Numbered from the stretch's first letter, positions 11,180 to 24,380 are shown. The stretch: 64,000 nucleotides of DNA from Phycomyces blakesleeanus NRRL 1555(-) (GCF_001638985.1 NW_017265138.1:1851993-1915992); one strand, 5' to 3'. Numbers and translations are program-made. Notes: generated by a model not told the origin, from the sequence alone.

Positions 11180-12616
11180 GTTTAAGTTTTTTTTAGCTAT
11201 AAGCAGTGAGTTGAAAAGAAAAGGTGATAGTTTAGACAGGTAGAATAAGAGCAATTTGAGTTTGAGAAAGGCAATGATTTATTACAAGCAATTGATAACT
11301 ATTTATATGAAAAAGATACAGACAGATGTACAAACAAAACATATAAAAGAAGGGATGCTTATGCACTTGTATGCACCTATCTGCACCTGTCTGCAGTAGC
11401 TTATGTGAACATGATACAGTCTTTTTGTGTCAACACAACAAAACTGTAAGAAATATAAAGATAAAATGAATTAGACTTTAAATCAATATTATATGTATAA
11501 ATGTTCATACTTTGCACCGTCTACATATTAAACGTTTTAAAGTATATGATATAATAATATAACTTTATACATATTGCAGATATAGCATGAAATTTGGTTA
11601 AAGTTCTCAATGACAAAACCCTGTACCAGTTAAAATTATAACTTTAAATATACTCTACAGTAGCTATATAACATCTGAACATCATATAGTTAATTAGCCT
11701 CTTTTTATCAACAGTAAAGTAAATGTTATGATACTCAAGTCCATATCATACTTATTATCATTATTGACTAAAACGCGTTTTGATTGATGCTGTCATCAAA
11801 GATAAAAGCAATTTTAACTGGCATTACTATTATTTACCAAGGGGCATTTTTGACTAAAACCGTACATTTTTGAAAAAGGTGTGCTTTAACTCACATTGGC
11901 ACTTTCAATTAACACCCCTTTCGATCAGTAGTGTTTATCTTGATGATGTCAGTAAAAGAGTATCAAACTATAGCTCTCATTATCTATATCTATTTCTTTA
12001 AGTTTTATACATAAATAAGAAAATAATGCTATTAGCTAAATATATATTCACTATCTCAAAAATACTATTAGTACAACGCAGATAATATAAATATATCTTT
12101 TCTACCAATGTGTTTAGACAGTACTACTTTTTTTTAACTGTTAATTATTAGAAGACTGTTTTTCTTTGCCTTTGATATTAGAGAGTAATTGATAATTTAT
12201 TTAAAAAAAACATAAATTATTTGGTCGTTAATTATCCTAAATATACATATACCTCTTTATAAAGCCCAAAGAATATCTAATTGCTCACAAGTAAAGAGTA
12301 CGTGTCTGTTTCACTGGTGCTCTTTTAATGGTACCCCCTTGTCAACCAAGAAGTATTTTAACTTACATCATAATTATTAATGAAGAAGAATCTTTCCAAC
12401 CATGGGAATTATTTACTGACAGGTGTTTCACCTAGCATTAACATTACTGTAATCATTGCTATATCATCATTATGAGAGAGAAAAAGAAAAAGAGCCGCAA
12501 GCATTTTGGTTAAAAAATAAAGAGTATATAAAGATGTCTTTTACATTTAATGAATAGCACCAAAATCCTCTTCGCAGTTTTATTTTATATATTACATACG
12601 TACCAACCCAACCAAT
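11180..12616. promoter_or_regulatory. Divergent intergenic region of CACTA copy A
   Basis: 1.4 kb between the two head-to-head genes, AT-rich and without a supported open frame. It must hold both promoters if the genes are expressed. No specific site was identified. Confidence 0.35.
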
Positions 12617-15600
12617 ATGTCTTCTTCCAATGCCAGCCAGCAGAGAGATAGAATATTTACACAGCAATACCAATGTAATCAATGTGTCTTGTTTTTTGAT
12701 AACTACCAGAAGCTGCAAAACCACAAGAGAATTCACAGAGGAGATTCAGCAACAATGACTGAAATTGACCAGTCTATTCTGGATGATGTTGACATGTACC
12801 ATGACGAAAATGATACTAGTAATGAAGATGAATCTGTTAGCAATTCAGGTAATGAAAAGAGCTGTAATTGTATTATTTATTTTCCAATTACTAAATAATG
12901 TATTACAGAATATACTATGGAGTCTATGAAGCTTAATAATACTATTTCATATAAGTGTGCATGTAATTTTGAGGACAGTGAGAGTAAAGCTCACATTTAC
13001 GATAACAGCCAAATCAGTACAAATACTTTTACAAAGGCTGAGTTTATGAGTATTCATCTGTTTCAATTGATGCTACAGCATAGAATTGCTAGAGCAGCAT
13101 ATAGAGACATTGTTCAATTTATAAACACTGTCATCCAAGACCATGACAATATAATGATGGATAAAATATTATATTTTCTGTTACCTTGTACTTTAATTCC
13201 AGATCACTAACATATAGTGATATTGTTTTTTTTTAGAACCTGGGGCTAAGATCAGTCATGGTGAAACTGTTGATGTTTTGCTCAAGTCAAATTCAAGTGT
13301 CAAGGGCCATAAGTATGATGTCTGCTCTAGTGGTTGTTGATTGTATAGCATTAATGACAATCAGGAATCTTGTGTTAACTGCGGCAAACCACAATACAAG
13401 ACTGATCCCAATCAAAGTCAGACACCAGCCGCCAGTATGAAACTTATGTCAGTAGGAATATACTTTCTCAAATGTTGGCAGATCCAGCCACAAGAGAACT
13501 CCTCTGTTACAGAGCAAACTGGGAATCTGTAGCTGGTCAGCTAACCGACATTTTTGATAGTAACAATTACAAGCAGTTGGTGCAGCAGAGCCTGTTCTCC
13601 AATCCCAATGATATTGCCATTGGGCTTTATACCAATCGGTTTGTCAATCAAAAGAAAGGCAAAAACTCATATACCATCATCCATTGCATAATATTCAACC
13701 TAGACCCATCCATCAGGTAATTAATTAATTTATTACTATTTATTATTATTATTACATTTTTTTAAAAAAAAAGTTACTAATAAAATACTTAGATATACCA
13801 ACAAATACCTTTTGCAATTGGCAATCTTGTCTGGCCCCAAGAAGCCAACTCATTTGGACTCCTTTCTTATACTCATCATCAATGAATTACGAGATCTTGA
13901 GGCACATGGCTTGGTTGTCAAGCACAATGGAGTGGAGCTTTGCAGATCCAAGGTCTATCTACTGCTTGCTTCTGGCAATATTCCAGCTGTAGCTGATATG
14001 GCCCACATTGGTTCCCATACAAGTTTATTTGGTTGCCGTTTTTGGGAGACCAAAGGCAAATGCCCTACTAACAGACGGCATGGCATGTACTTTGATGACA
14101 TTTCCGCCCGGTTAAGACCTTTGGAAGACTTCAAAGTAGGCAACCCTGTAAGTATACAAATGTTCAATTAGCCATCTTTTTTTCATACTAAATAACTGCT
14201 TATAATAGTCAAAGAACATATACCAGCCGAGCATATATACCCAACTCTCAACCTTCTCTGGATCATTATTTTTTGCATTAGATGAACTTCATTTAATTGC
14301 AAGAGGGATTGGAAAGCTTGTGTATGACCTGATTACCGTCACCCTCACAAAGGAAACCAAATTTTATTATACCCATCCAGACAATACCCTCAATACTACC
14401 AAATACCCTTTTCATATACTAAGAGCAGACCTTGTAACAATTGGAAACTGTATCACCAGCTCACGAAAATATATACCTACCTCATTTCAAGGCAGTTTTG
14501 ACAACATATTTGTCAAGATCGATAGTACTTGCGCAGTTGACTGGCTTAACTTTCTCTTATATCTTGTCCCCACTTTGGTCGTGCCTTATTTACCAAATAG
14601 GGCTGTCAAAACAGCTCTATTATCTCTTGTGAAAGGCTGCGCACTTGCCTTGCAATGGACATTGACATCAGAATTGCTTGATGAAATGGAGTCGAAAGTT
14701 ATTATACGTCTCATATATTATCATTACAAATAGCCGATTGTTACCATTTTTTAAATATTAATAATAGATACTTCAAGCACTGGCACTCGTTTTTATACCA
14801 ACAAGTCCAGAATAATACTCTGTCTCGTAGTGTTTTCTGACTAGTGCAACATTACCTGGTCCATATACCCTATATCATCAAGCAGCAAGGCCCCCTGCAA
14901 TGCTACTTCACTCGCTCAATGGAGAGAGTAATTGGTGTCTTCTCAAAATTGATAAAGTTCAAATCAAAGGGTGGCCAAAATGCCAGTTTTCTCATTAAGC
15001 GATTTGCGATTCACAATTATACCAGCATGGCGATCAGTATCTGTGATGAAGTCAATCTCACTCGGCCAAAGCTGTATGGAAGAGAGAGCTACATGGACCT
15101 TCCTAATGATTCTAGTGGTGTGCAGTTGTGGGAGCCATTTCATCAGTTTGCTAATTTGAATGATGATTCGGTGGAAGGTGTAGGCGGCCCTAGTGTGAAG
15201 GAAGCTTTATTGAAATATTACCAGAGAACAACAGGCTTGACTAGCCACGAGTTTGGTGACTCTGTTGTTGTTGTAGCTGCACGTCTGTGGATGAACTCAA
15301 CTATATATTCCTCATGCATGTACCAAAGAAAGAAAAACAAGACCAGCCGTAGCAACCATTACGTGATGTTTACTTGCCCCTATAGAAAGTAAGTATAATA
15401 TTTTTTGATATACAATCAAAAGTTGCTTACATTCTATTTATTTTGTGGTGATTCAGACACTTGGTTGTTGGATTTATTACATCTAAGAACATATTCCTAT
15501 TATTATAGTAAAACAGCTATTATTATAAGGACAAATGAATAATTTATTTATTTTACTTATGGTAAATCAATAAGACCAATAACTAATTACAGTAAGTACT

Positions 15601-16232
15601 GTAATTATGACAGCTCAGTAAGCACTGAGTTAATATGAGGACACTGCAATTAGATTAAATTATAAACATAGCAGTACCAGCTCTCTAATATCTAAATGAA
15701 CTCAGACTTAAGAAATTAAGATGTGACTGACAAAGCAGATCGTGTTTTGATATAAAAAGGACAACTTTGTATTCTTTAATAAAGACAACCGATATACAGT
15801 CTCAAAGTATTCTTATATACGTCTCAATCTTTTTACTGTTGATTTTATTCTATAAAACTTCACATATTTATTTATTTTAGCAACCATAATGTAATTGTTC
15901 ACAGCTGGCTTGTTGGTACAGTACAGTTCTACTTTCAGCATGTAGATTTCCATGGCTTCCCACACTTTCTTGCTTTTGTGGAGGTCATGAAGGAACATGA
16001 CGTGGCTGGCCATGACTCATCAGTACCTATCATTAAACAACAGTCACAAAGCACCTGTACACTAGGCCACCAAACACAACCGACTTATGCAGTTATAAGT
16101 GTAAATGATATTTGTCATCAAGTTGGTCTGGTCCAATACCCACCAAATGGAAACCAGTTTTATATAATTGCACCCTATTATATCTTTAACAACAACATGC
16201 ACATTACTAAAGGCAATCTTTCCATTCTGTAA
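12617..16232 (+). pseudogene. Tnp2-family (CACTA) transposase, copy A
   Basis: A multi-exon gene starting with a C2H2 zinc finger (YQCNQCVLFFDNYQKLQNH..RIH), then an acidic linker, a Cys-pair region (SCVNCGKPQYK) and the Tnp2 core: NDIAIGLYTNRF, then SKVYLLLASGNIPAVADMAH. Downstream are FFALDELHLIARGIGK and VDWLNFLLYLVPTLV, and a C-terminal region to 16232. These blocks align in order with copy B at 25273-28162. The first intron is 12849-12908; others lie near 13211, 13730, 14152 and 15390. It is broken: TGA at 13338-13340, a one-base frameshift near 13455 and an LTR of family 2 in the last intron. DDE-type cut-and-paste transposase of the CMC superfamily, acting on the CACTA termini. Confidence 0.78.
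15484..15826 (-). repeat. LTR family 2 copy inside transposase intron
   Basis: The reverse complement starts TGAGACGTATATAAGAATAC and ends ATATGTTCTTA. Both ends match the segment at 24381-24951. It lies between the donor near 15391 (GTAAGTATAA) and the acceptor near 15880 (TTATTTTAG), so the host intron is swollen to about 490 nt. A 4-bp duplication ATCT (15481-15484 and 15827-15830) is possible but short. Confidence 0.5.
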
Positions 16233-16858
16233 TCCTTTTTATTTTTATCTTATTTTTCTATATGCTCTATATCCTTATATCTTTTATATTTTTTATATCA
16301 TCCTTGTATCTTATATTTTTTTTAATGTTCCTTATTTTTTATGTTTTTTTTTAATCTCTATATGCCTCATCTTTCTTTTCTTCTTTATATACTCCGGTTT
16401 TTTTCTATTCTCTATACACCTTATGCTTTTCTCTTCATTTCCTATATGCTCTATACACCATTACGCAATTTAAATAAAATCAAATTGCCAATTCATCAAG
16501 ATAAAAAGAATATCTAAAAAAAAAGAATGTAGTTTAAAAAATAAAAAAAATAGCAGTTATGTTACTATTTTGTTCACACATTCCAAAAATTATTAATCTT
16601 AATAATTGCTGACATTTTTGATATTCAATAAAACATATATTTCAATACTTAAAGTGGTCATTATAACTTACAAACATTTTTTACAGTATTGAAAATATTG
16701 TATAGCAACAAAAAAAGTGTTTTCATATTACTTTTTTAAATTGCTACAAATGACATTACCATCTTATAACAAATGGTAGAGATTTTATTGGGTTTCGCCC
16801 AAAAAATGGCAGTTATGTACCTATTTTTGGCCCAACTGTCATTCATCCCACCGTAGTG

Positions 16859-17318
16859 AATAAAATTATAAAAAAATATATAATAAAAGTTATATAATTG
16901 ACAATCTATTAAATGTGATTTGTTATTTACTATCATTAAGTACAAATAAAATAAAATAATTATTAAGTCATAATCATGAAGATAATTATGCTTATAAGAA
17001 TATATAATAAAAATAATATTAATTCTAAGTTGATTCGTTCAGTTAAATATAGTGAGAAAATAAAAACAATGTATAGTTCCCTGAAGTTATTGTTGACAGG
17101 ATGATGCCTTTTTGTTATACTTATTGGTGTTTTGCTCTACGAATAGAAAAATTGCTTTCTATTCAGCCTTGGCCGCCATTGGAAAATCAAAATAATAATA
17201 GTAATAGAATATAATTTTCTAGAATTATAAAGAATTCTGCAATGTCACCGCACTTCCGGACAACCGAAAATGTTAAATGCTAATAATTTTTACAACATCC
17301 TGTGTCAAACCCACATAT
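16859..17318. other. AT-rich spacer between CACTA copy A and the tRNA
   Basis: No open frame or repeat recognised. Confidence 0.4.
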
Positions 17319-17391
17319 GGGGGGCTAGCACAAATGGTAGTGCGTCAGACTCCAGATCTGAAGGTTGGGCGTTCGAGTCGCTCGTCCCTCA
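17319..17391 (+). tRNA. tRNA-Trp (CCA anticodon)
   Basis: A complete 73-nt cloverleaf without intron. The 7-bp acceptor stem pairs 17319-17325 with 17384-17390 (two G-U pairs). The D arm is GCAC/GTGC (17328-17343). The anticodon stem TCAGA/TCTGA encloses the loop CTCCAGA, anticodon CCA at 17352-17354. The T arm is GGGCG/CGCTC around TTCGAGT, and the discriminator is A at 17391. A-box (TAGCACAAATGG) and B-box (GCGTTCGAGTC) promoter elements are intact. A decayed or SINE-borne copy cannot be fully excluded. Confidence 0.88.
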
Positions 17392-17429
17392 TATTTTACA
17401 CATTCTATTGTGTTTGCTGTTTTTAATTG

Positions 17430-17791
17430 TGTCGTTCCTGATCTGGGATGGTCTTTCTTTTACTATAGCAAAGTCAAAAGGTCAAACCCACTGAGGATCG
17501 GAGAGTATATGTAAAATCGAAGAGAGGATAAAAGGTGCTTTTTATTGATAGGAATTGAATTGTCTTATATAGTTTTCTAAACTAATACTGCGCATTATCT
17601 GCAGTAAACTATTATACTCTATTTAATTACAAGAGAAGTCCTTTTACTGTGGTTGATGCTCAGAAGATGTTACTGTGGTTAATCTTTACAAGATATTACT
17701 GCGGTTTGTTATCTATGAGGTATCTTTGACATACAGAACTGCTGCGGTCAATTATCCCGATTTCTCGGATTCATCAAAATAATGTCCGACA
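17430..17791. repeat. Solo LTR (family 3) downstream of tRNA-Trp
   Basis: A 362-bp segment starting TGTCGTTCC and ending GTCCGACA (5-bp inverted TGTCG/CGACA ends), flanked by the 4-bp direct repeat ATTG at 17426-17429 and 17792-17795. It contains no coding sequence. The start lies 39 bp past the tRNA end. Confidence 0.6.
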
Positions 17792-17980
17792 ATTGCATCA
17801 TTTTCAATCCGAGTTGTTCTTCCTGTCAGAGTGAAAGTCTATATTTTCTGGTAGATGATAAAATATTAACCGAAATGGTGACTGCCAATCCTTTTCTTTG
17901 TTTTTGAATTGTTTATTTGAAACAGATATTCTATATCCATTAAATTACACATTTTATTAAAATACACACTCTCACCAAAT

Positions 17981-20128
17981 ATGTCAATCAACAACACTCA
18001 ATCTAACAAAATCATTTACACTTTGGCAACAATCTCCCAAGCCTTGGAATGCTATTCTGTTCCAGAAGTGATGACACTTAGATTAGAAAATATTATTAGA
18101 GTAAAAACATCTGAGTGAAAAGAATGTTTAACAGAGATTGGGAAAGCTTGTGCAGTCAAGTGGGTCATTCGCAACACCAATAAGCAACCCACCAACATTA
18201 CTGCTGAAGAAGCCAAAGCAACTGGTATTAAGTTATGTTTTTCTCAGAAGTATTCCTGTCATCATTGGGGAACCTATGAATCTAAGGCAACTTTGCATGT
18301 GGTTCAAAAGCAAACAAAGAAAAACAAGTGTCCTGCTCTTCTTCATGTGAAAGAGTTCTTTAAGACACCTGAGTTTTATGAATTTGTTGTTACAAAAGAT
18401 CATGCAGAGCATACTCCTGATGATATACATAGTGACATTTGCACCCTTCCTCTTGCAAAGAAATATCTTCACGAGTTGGCTCAGCAATTAGAACAGTCGT
18501 CAAAATCTGCTAGTCAAATTAGAATTGATATGTTGAGAGCTGTAGATCGATATGGTAGAAAGTCTGAAAGAAAATTTAACTATTATGATATCTGGAATTT
18601 GATGAACAAAGTAAGCTTTAAAAATAATATATCTTATAGCATTTACTTTAATATATTTCTGTAATAGATCAATAAAAAGCTGTATCATTTTGACAAAGAC
18701 CAAATGACTTCTTTCTTAATCTGGATGAACAACAAACTTCCTGCCTTAAACTTCAACATCTTTAAGGCAAACACTTTATATTCTCCAGATCCATCAGCCT
18801 TTGCATATGGTTTTATGTCACCCCTTCAGCAAGAAAAAATGAAAACCACAACTTCTTTCTGTTTGGATGCTACTCATGCAATCTCTAGCAACGTGAATGA
18901 GATTCTTTATACCCTTTTGGTGCGTGATGAAGATATTGGTAGAGGATGGCCTGTTGCCTTTATAGTAACCAATGATCGAGATGTAAGCCCCATTGTGCAG
19001 TGACTGCAGTTCTTGAAGAGATCTTCTTTGCTTGTTGACCCAAAGCAATTTACTATTGATTGTTGTGCAGCAGAAGTTCATGCCATTCAGATAACTTTCC
19101 CTGCAACATCCATTCAATTTTGCATCTTTCATATAACCTAAGCATGGAACCGAAAGTTATCTGACAGTGTGAAGATTCCTGGATCCTTATCATCAGAGGC
19201 ACAAATTTTACGTAGTATGATGATGAAGTCTCTGCAAGAGATCATTTATGAAGAAGACATAGACGAGTTTCATCATAAAATTGTACAGTTTAAAGAAGAA
19301 TTTGACGACCAAGAAAGCTTCTTGGATTACTTTGAGAGAAACTGGTGCACAGAAGCAAAGTTTAAGATCTGGAGTAGAGCATACCATGAACGACAATTCT
19401 CCCATATGCTCACAAATAACTATATCGAGTCCTGGCACAATCAATTAAAAACAGTTTTCATGAAAAGATCTAGAAACAAGAGACTTGATAAGCATGTTTT
19501 TGTTTTAGTACATGATGTTGAGTATTATCTCACCCAAGAATATGAACGCATCATGTCAAACAATGGTCCAATGAGTTCTTTTACTAGACAACAAAGAATA
19601 TGTGAGATGGAAGCTGAAGAAGTCGATGATGATGACAGGGAAATGATGATTGTTGCTCCTGGTATTGCAGAAGATGTAAATTGGCAAGTTCAGTCATTTG
19701 TAAATAAAAATACAACATATGTCATTCAGGTTGCAGAGCCAAACTTGATTATTTCCTGCACCTGCTTTGATTATCAGCAAAGATATAAACCTTGTAAGCA
19801 TATGTATTTGCTTAAAATGCATACAAACCGATCTCTCTACTTCTCTCTACCTTCTGTCACAAGTACAAATGTAATACAGCTAGTCTCTACCTCTGAAACA
19901 GCTACAATCACACCAACTATCAGTCGTACATCTGCTTTTATACAGCAATGTATTGACATTAATCAAACACTTTGGTATGCAAACCAAGATCTACTGACTA
20001 TGCAACAGTATATGACTGAAGATGATGGTCAGACTTTGTTTGATGCATATCAACACTCTCTACAAGTCTTTCAGTCTATAAAAAACAAATATGAAGTTCA
20101 TCTTTGCAGATCTCATACACAAGAATAA
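17981..20128 (+). pseudogene. MULE (Mutator-like) transposase with SWIM zinc finger
   Basis: A single intron (18611-18667, GTAAGC...AG) splits an otherwise continuous frame broken by TGA at 18116-18118, TGA at 19001-19003 and TAA at 19139-19141. The N-terminal part has a Cys/His/Trp pattern (KYSCHHWGTYESKA) like FAR1/WRKY-GCM1-type DNA-binding domains. The catalytic core shows CLDATHAI, then AFIVTNDRD and FTIDCCAAEVHAIQ, where MULE enzymes carry their Asp residues. The C-terminus has the SWIM finger (CTCFDYQQRYKPCKHMYLL). At the stops the family usually has Trp, Trp and Gln, so each is one G-to-A or C-to-T change from sense. Terminal inverted repeats were not recognised. Confidence 0.8.
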
Positions 20129-20830
20129 AATTATAACTATCTAGCTTTTTTCTCAAAGAAATGTTTTGTAAATTGAAACAACTTTCAAAACGACTTGATA
20201 AATTATTGCATTTTTTATTTTCTGATAGTTGTATTTTTTGTCTTATTTTCTAGTAGACAAGCCTCAATTTCGGCTAATACTTTATCATCCACCAGAAAAT
20301 ATAGACGTTCAGCTTTTTTGTCAGACTAATATTTTAATTAGTGTCATTTTCTATAGTGAAGTACTCTACTCTATACTTGTCTCAATCAAATGCATTTCAA
20401 TTAATTTAGTTTTTTGTTTTTTTTGCCTTTTCATTTTTTTTTCTTCCCCATTAACTATATTCAATCCTGCACTTTGTGTTCTTATTGATTTTGTTTCACT
20501 TTCTATATTAATCTTCTCATAAACTTGGAGACCTTTAAGATTCCCCCAGTATTATCAATTATTAAGATATATGACTTTGTAGGAAATAATAAAATATTGT
20601 TTTCTGCAAAAACAGCAGCTGTTTACTTAAAGTCTAGAACTGTATAGACGTTCTATATTATGAGATAACTGGCTTACATTTTCTGGTGTAAGCATTTATT
20701 TTGGTATGTAAAAAATAAAATAGTTATACAAAAATCTTATTAAGTCACATGCCTAATTTGTTTACATTTTTATTAGTAAAATCTTTACAAACTTTTACTG
20801 CTTAAAATTGTAACAAACTCTATATATAAA
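20129..20830. other. AT-rich spacer, no gene seen
   Basis: Low-complexity T-rich stretches only; any MULE terminus should lie here but was not identified by eye. Confidence 0.35.
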
Positions 20831-20984
20831 AATTCACTGGATAGACCAGAAAACAAGGAAGATAATACCCAAGTACTATTAATTATCTTCTATTTAAGCA
20901 GCAAAAAATTATATAAAGTAATTTCTTATTCTTCGTTTATCTAATTAATCATTTACTGATCATTACAGGTGTGAGTGGGAGGGA

Positions 20985-21106
20985 GACTTGAGTCTTGTCT
21001 TCCTTGTTCTCTGGTTTATCTAGTGAATTAATAGTCAAATTTAAAATTCTCCTGGAATTTGATAAGGCCGCAAAACAGGAAGACAAGGTCCAAATGCTAA
21101 TTCAGA
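20985..21106. repeat. DIRS internal complementary region
   Basis: The first half (GTCTTCCTTGTTCTCTGG, then TTTATCTAGTGAATT) is the complement of the element's left end at 20831. The second half (AGTCAAATTTAAAATTCTCC, then GGAATTTGAT and GGAAGACAAGGTCC) is the complement of its right end near 35285-35348. In DIRS elements this region templates completion of the ends and circle formation. Confidence 0.75.
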
Positions 21107-21189
21107 GCATATTTTTTAAGTCACTATGAATCACAGTAAGAACCATTAAACCCAAGATCAGAACAAAAGCAGAGGGATGTAATACAACA

Positions 21190-22370
21190 TTGGCAAAATC
21201 AGCAGAAAAAGTCTAATTGTGGTTGTAATATTGCTGAAAATCTTCACAACTAGACCAATTACCAGAAGTTACTATATTGTCCAAAGACATATTATATTTA
21301 AGAGCAAGAGTGAAGGCAATAGACTGGACTGAAACTGATTCATGCATAGAGAGCTGCAAAAGACTACAAAGTCAAGAGAAGATAGTAGAAACCTGTACAG
21401 AAATTGAAGATTGATGTGCTTTGATAAACAAGCATTGAGAAGGACAAGCAGTGAAAATCTGAGAATGATTCCTAAAGGCACAGAAAGCAAGGACAGAATA
21501 AAGAGCCAAGATAAAATTGGACTAAATTGCAATGGTCTTTATAATCTGATAACTGTTTTTTCATTCTTTGGGATTGAGGATGTCAAAAGTTAAAGCACCA
21601 GAAGAGGAATTAACTTGAGCAGACAAGAGTTGAAGGCAAGCAAAATCTGATGAGCAAACAATAGTAGTCATTGTAGTGAGAAAGACTGTGTTATGCAAGA
21701 GACCAGCAAGAGAAATGAAAGTGGCAGAATAGATGGAGACAACATAATTGAGAGTAGAAGCAAAATCAATGGAGGGACCAGTCTGTTGCAAAGAAGAAGC
21801 TTTGAGTGTGAGATGAGAAAAAACAGTCTGAACATCTTCATGACAGCAAAGAGATTTGAAGTTCATATGTAATTTGAGAGTAGCAGTACAATGATTCTTA
21901 ATAGTCTTCATGTCAAATATGTTATTGTGTTAGTGGACCAAGAAATTGATCAGGTCTTGTAAGATAAATTTGATGAAAGAAACATTGTGTCAAAGAGCTC
22001 ATGCAATGAAAAAGTGCTGACCCTATTGATAGATGCTATTGGTAGGAGTATTGGCAAGGTCAGAATCTATGAGGAGAAGAATGGATTCATTGGTCTAGCC
22101 TGTGTTATCAAACTTGCACTTAATAGTCTGTATGTGACAAGCTTCTATGTCGAGTTTTTTAACAGCCATGGGGTCTTGGGAAAGGCGAGGACTATGAACT
22201 GATTGTCCAGAATTAGGGGAGAAGCCACTGACATCTTCAGAAGAAGATGACACCATATGACACTCAGCCAAATTGGAGCCACCAAGGTTACTATCAAGTT
22301 CTTCTGCCATATCTTGTGCAGACACCAGCCAATTAGATTCTATGGAGAGTTGAGATAATAATTGTTTCAT
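21190..22370 (-). pseudogene. DIRS tyrosine recombinase remnant
   Basis: Several short minus-strand frames line up with the recombinase of DIRS/Ngaro elements. About 22095-22370 fits the N-terminal SAM-like region; 21561-21911 contains a hydrophobic helix followed by SGALTFDILNPKE, resembling the family block before the catalytic Arg region. Stops and frameshifts are frequent and the catalytic residues cannot be assigned with confidence. The position downstream of RT/RNase H and next to the internal complementary region supports the call. Confidence 0.5.
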
Positions 22371-22415
22371 TGGCTCCAGGAGATGAATATCACATCCAAA
22401 GTCATTGCCTTTGGG

Positions 22416-24198
22416 TCAGGGAGCCAGAACACATACATGGGAAGAAGATGAGTGATCTGATCCACAAAGAAATCCACATTGTGTGGTACTCATGTCAACT
22501 GTATCATACTGAACATTGCCTTGAAGAGTTTCCAGAGGTTCTCTGTAGAAGTCTAGCCAGATTCCAGATTGGCAGTGACATTGTCCTTCCCCGCAATGTG
22601 CTGTGCAGTCAATCAGAGACTGCTGTGGAGACACCATCTCCAAAACTTTATGATCAGTTGCATTAGGTGGAAGGCGCGTGAGTTGCCTTGCTTGTTGAGG
22701 TATGCCATTGAGATAGTATTGCTGATATAAATAAGGACCGAGGTGTCCCAAAGAAAGGGAAAGGTAAGGAGAGCCAGTTGAACTGCTTTCATTTCGCACC
22801 AGTTGATTGATATATTGGCTTTCTTGTGTGCCCAGTATCTATAGACCATGTGGGTGCCCAGAGCACAACCTCATCCAGTATTGCTTGCATCCACAAATAA
22901 AATGCATCAATGTTGTTCAGGCAAGAGAGAGTGGCCATTCCACTGCGAGAGATTCCATTCTCACAATTGCAGCTTGTAAAGACAATGAAGGGGAAGAGGA
23001 TGACCCACATTCTAACCAAGGTTCTAGTGAACGTGTTTGTTCTTGAATCATATCAGACACTGTCTGAATAGACGGACTGGAAACAGACCAATTGTTGTGG
23101 TCTGAATTCTCATGGAAAGGCTGTAAATCAGAAGGGAAAATGGGAGACACACTGGTAATATGTTGATGAATCAATTGGTATAGGTTGCAAAGCTTTGTCC
23201 CAGAAAGCTTTATTGTCATAGTTTGAGTTTCCAACAGGTAATCAAAATTTTCTAGTTGCTGAGACAGTTTGAGAGACAACTTCTTCAGGTTCAGAATCCA
23301 CCCCAAGGATCCCAGCTTGGCTATCAATAGTTATGTGTGCGCCAGGAATTGTTTAGGAGAATTCACAATGATAATTCAATTGTTCAAATAAGTACTTACT
23401 CGTCTTCTACATCATTGTGCCCATTTTAGAGCTGACCATGTAAATTTGGTGAAGAGCCAAGGAACAACAGAAAGATCAAACTAAGTCATTTGAAATTAAT
23501 AAGTACAGTTTTCCGAACAAAAACAAAGATATTTATGTGATGCATAGTAGATAAGAATGCAGAGAAAAGTGTTGGAGAAATCAAGGGAGGTCAAGAAGTT
23601 CCCAGATCAAATCAACTTATACACAGCTTATAGAGTGTCTATCTTGAAGTGAGAGGCAGTTAAGTGTTTGTTGAGGTGCTTGAGATTGAGCACAGGATGA
23701 TGCCCACCATTCTTCTTGGGGATAACAAATATTGAGCTGGTGAAGCCAAGAGAGTTGGGAGGAGCAGATTCTATTGCTTTCTTGTGCAACAGGTTGGCTA
23801 TCTCTTGATGAAGAAGACGTCTTTGAGAGTTGTCTATTGGAATTGTTGTGCAGCCATGGGTCAACAGAGGAGGAAGCCAGTTGAAGTGAATCTGAAATCC
23901 ATTGGAGATAATACTATTCAATCACTTGCTGTTGAACAATCTCTGCTATGCTAAAGAGAACCAAATGAGCTGCCTATCTACAAGAGACAACTCTATTGTG
24001 GTTCTGATGGCTTGAGGTAAGGAAACTTTGATTTTGAAGAACGAGAGGACAGGAAATAAGCTCAATGTCTATGTGTTGAGGGGCACTGGTTGAAATGCTC
24101 ATCTGCAACATGCAATAGACTAGATTGAAAAAACAAATCTCTAGGAGAAGAGGAGGCAGAGGCAGATAGATGTGAATTGCAGAATGAAGAAACAGTCT
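22416..24198 (-). pseudogene. DIRS reverse transcriptase/RNase H remnant
   Basis: RT block at 23628-23921: GFTSSIFVIPKKNGGHHPVLN then LKHLNKHL, typical of DIRS RT. Next, 22917-23327 contains LGWILNLKKLSL and a downstream thumb. RNase H is at 22613-22849 (NWCEMKAVQLALLTFP, then AYLNKQGNSRAFHLMQLI). The DIRS tail after RNase H is at 22416-22700 (a leucine/proline segment, then DHKVLEMVSPQQSLID). At least four frame interruptions exist. A serine-rich gag/RT linker extends to 24198, where the family 1 LTR was inserted. Confidence 0.7.
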
Positions 24199-24380
24199 TA
24201 TTGTAAATGAGTCTTGACTACTGCTGTAATTGAGAGTAAGTCTGAAGGAAATAATATAAGACCTCAGCTATTCCAGTCAAAGGTATCTACTGATTACAGT
24301 GGTTCCTCAATAATTTCAAGGCCTAGCAAAGGTTGTGGTATTTCAGGTACAAAACAATAAAAAAATAATAAATTTGATAA

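Larger units (their letters stand above)
8890..16858. mobile_element. CACTA (EnSpm/CMC) DNA transposon copy A
   Basis: About 8.0 kb, bounded by CACTACAGTAG at the left and the inverted CACTACGGTGG at the right (plus strand ends CCACCGTAGTG at 16858). The subterminal sequences are also inverted: the left carries AACTGCCATTTTTT and the right carries AAAAAATGGCAGTTAT. It contains a Tnp2-family transposase (+, 12617-16232) and a divergent small coiled-coil gene (-, 10150-11179). A matching 2-3-bp target duplication was not seen (left flank TAG, right flank AAT), so the element is old or one end is imprecise. A 343-bp LTR sits in a transposase intron. Confidence 0.8.

Noticed and set aside
8886..16861. 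Target-site duplication for CACTA copy A
   Set aside because: The flanks TAG and AAT do not match, so a duplication cannot be claimed.
17981..20128. Terminal inverted repeats of the MULE
   Set aside because: No convincing inverted pair was found by eye in the flanking sequence.
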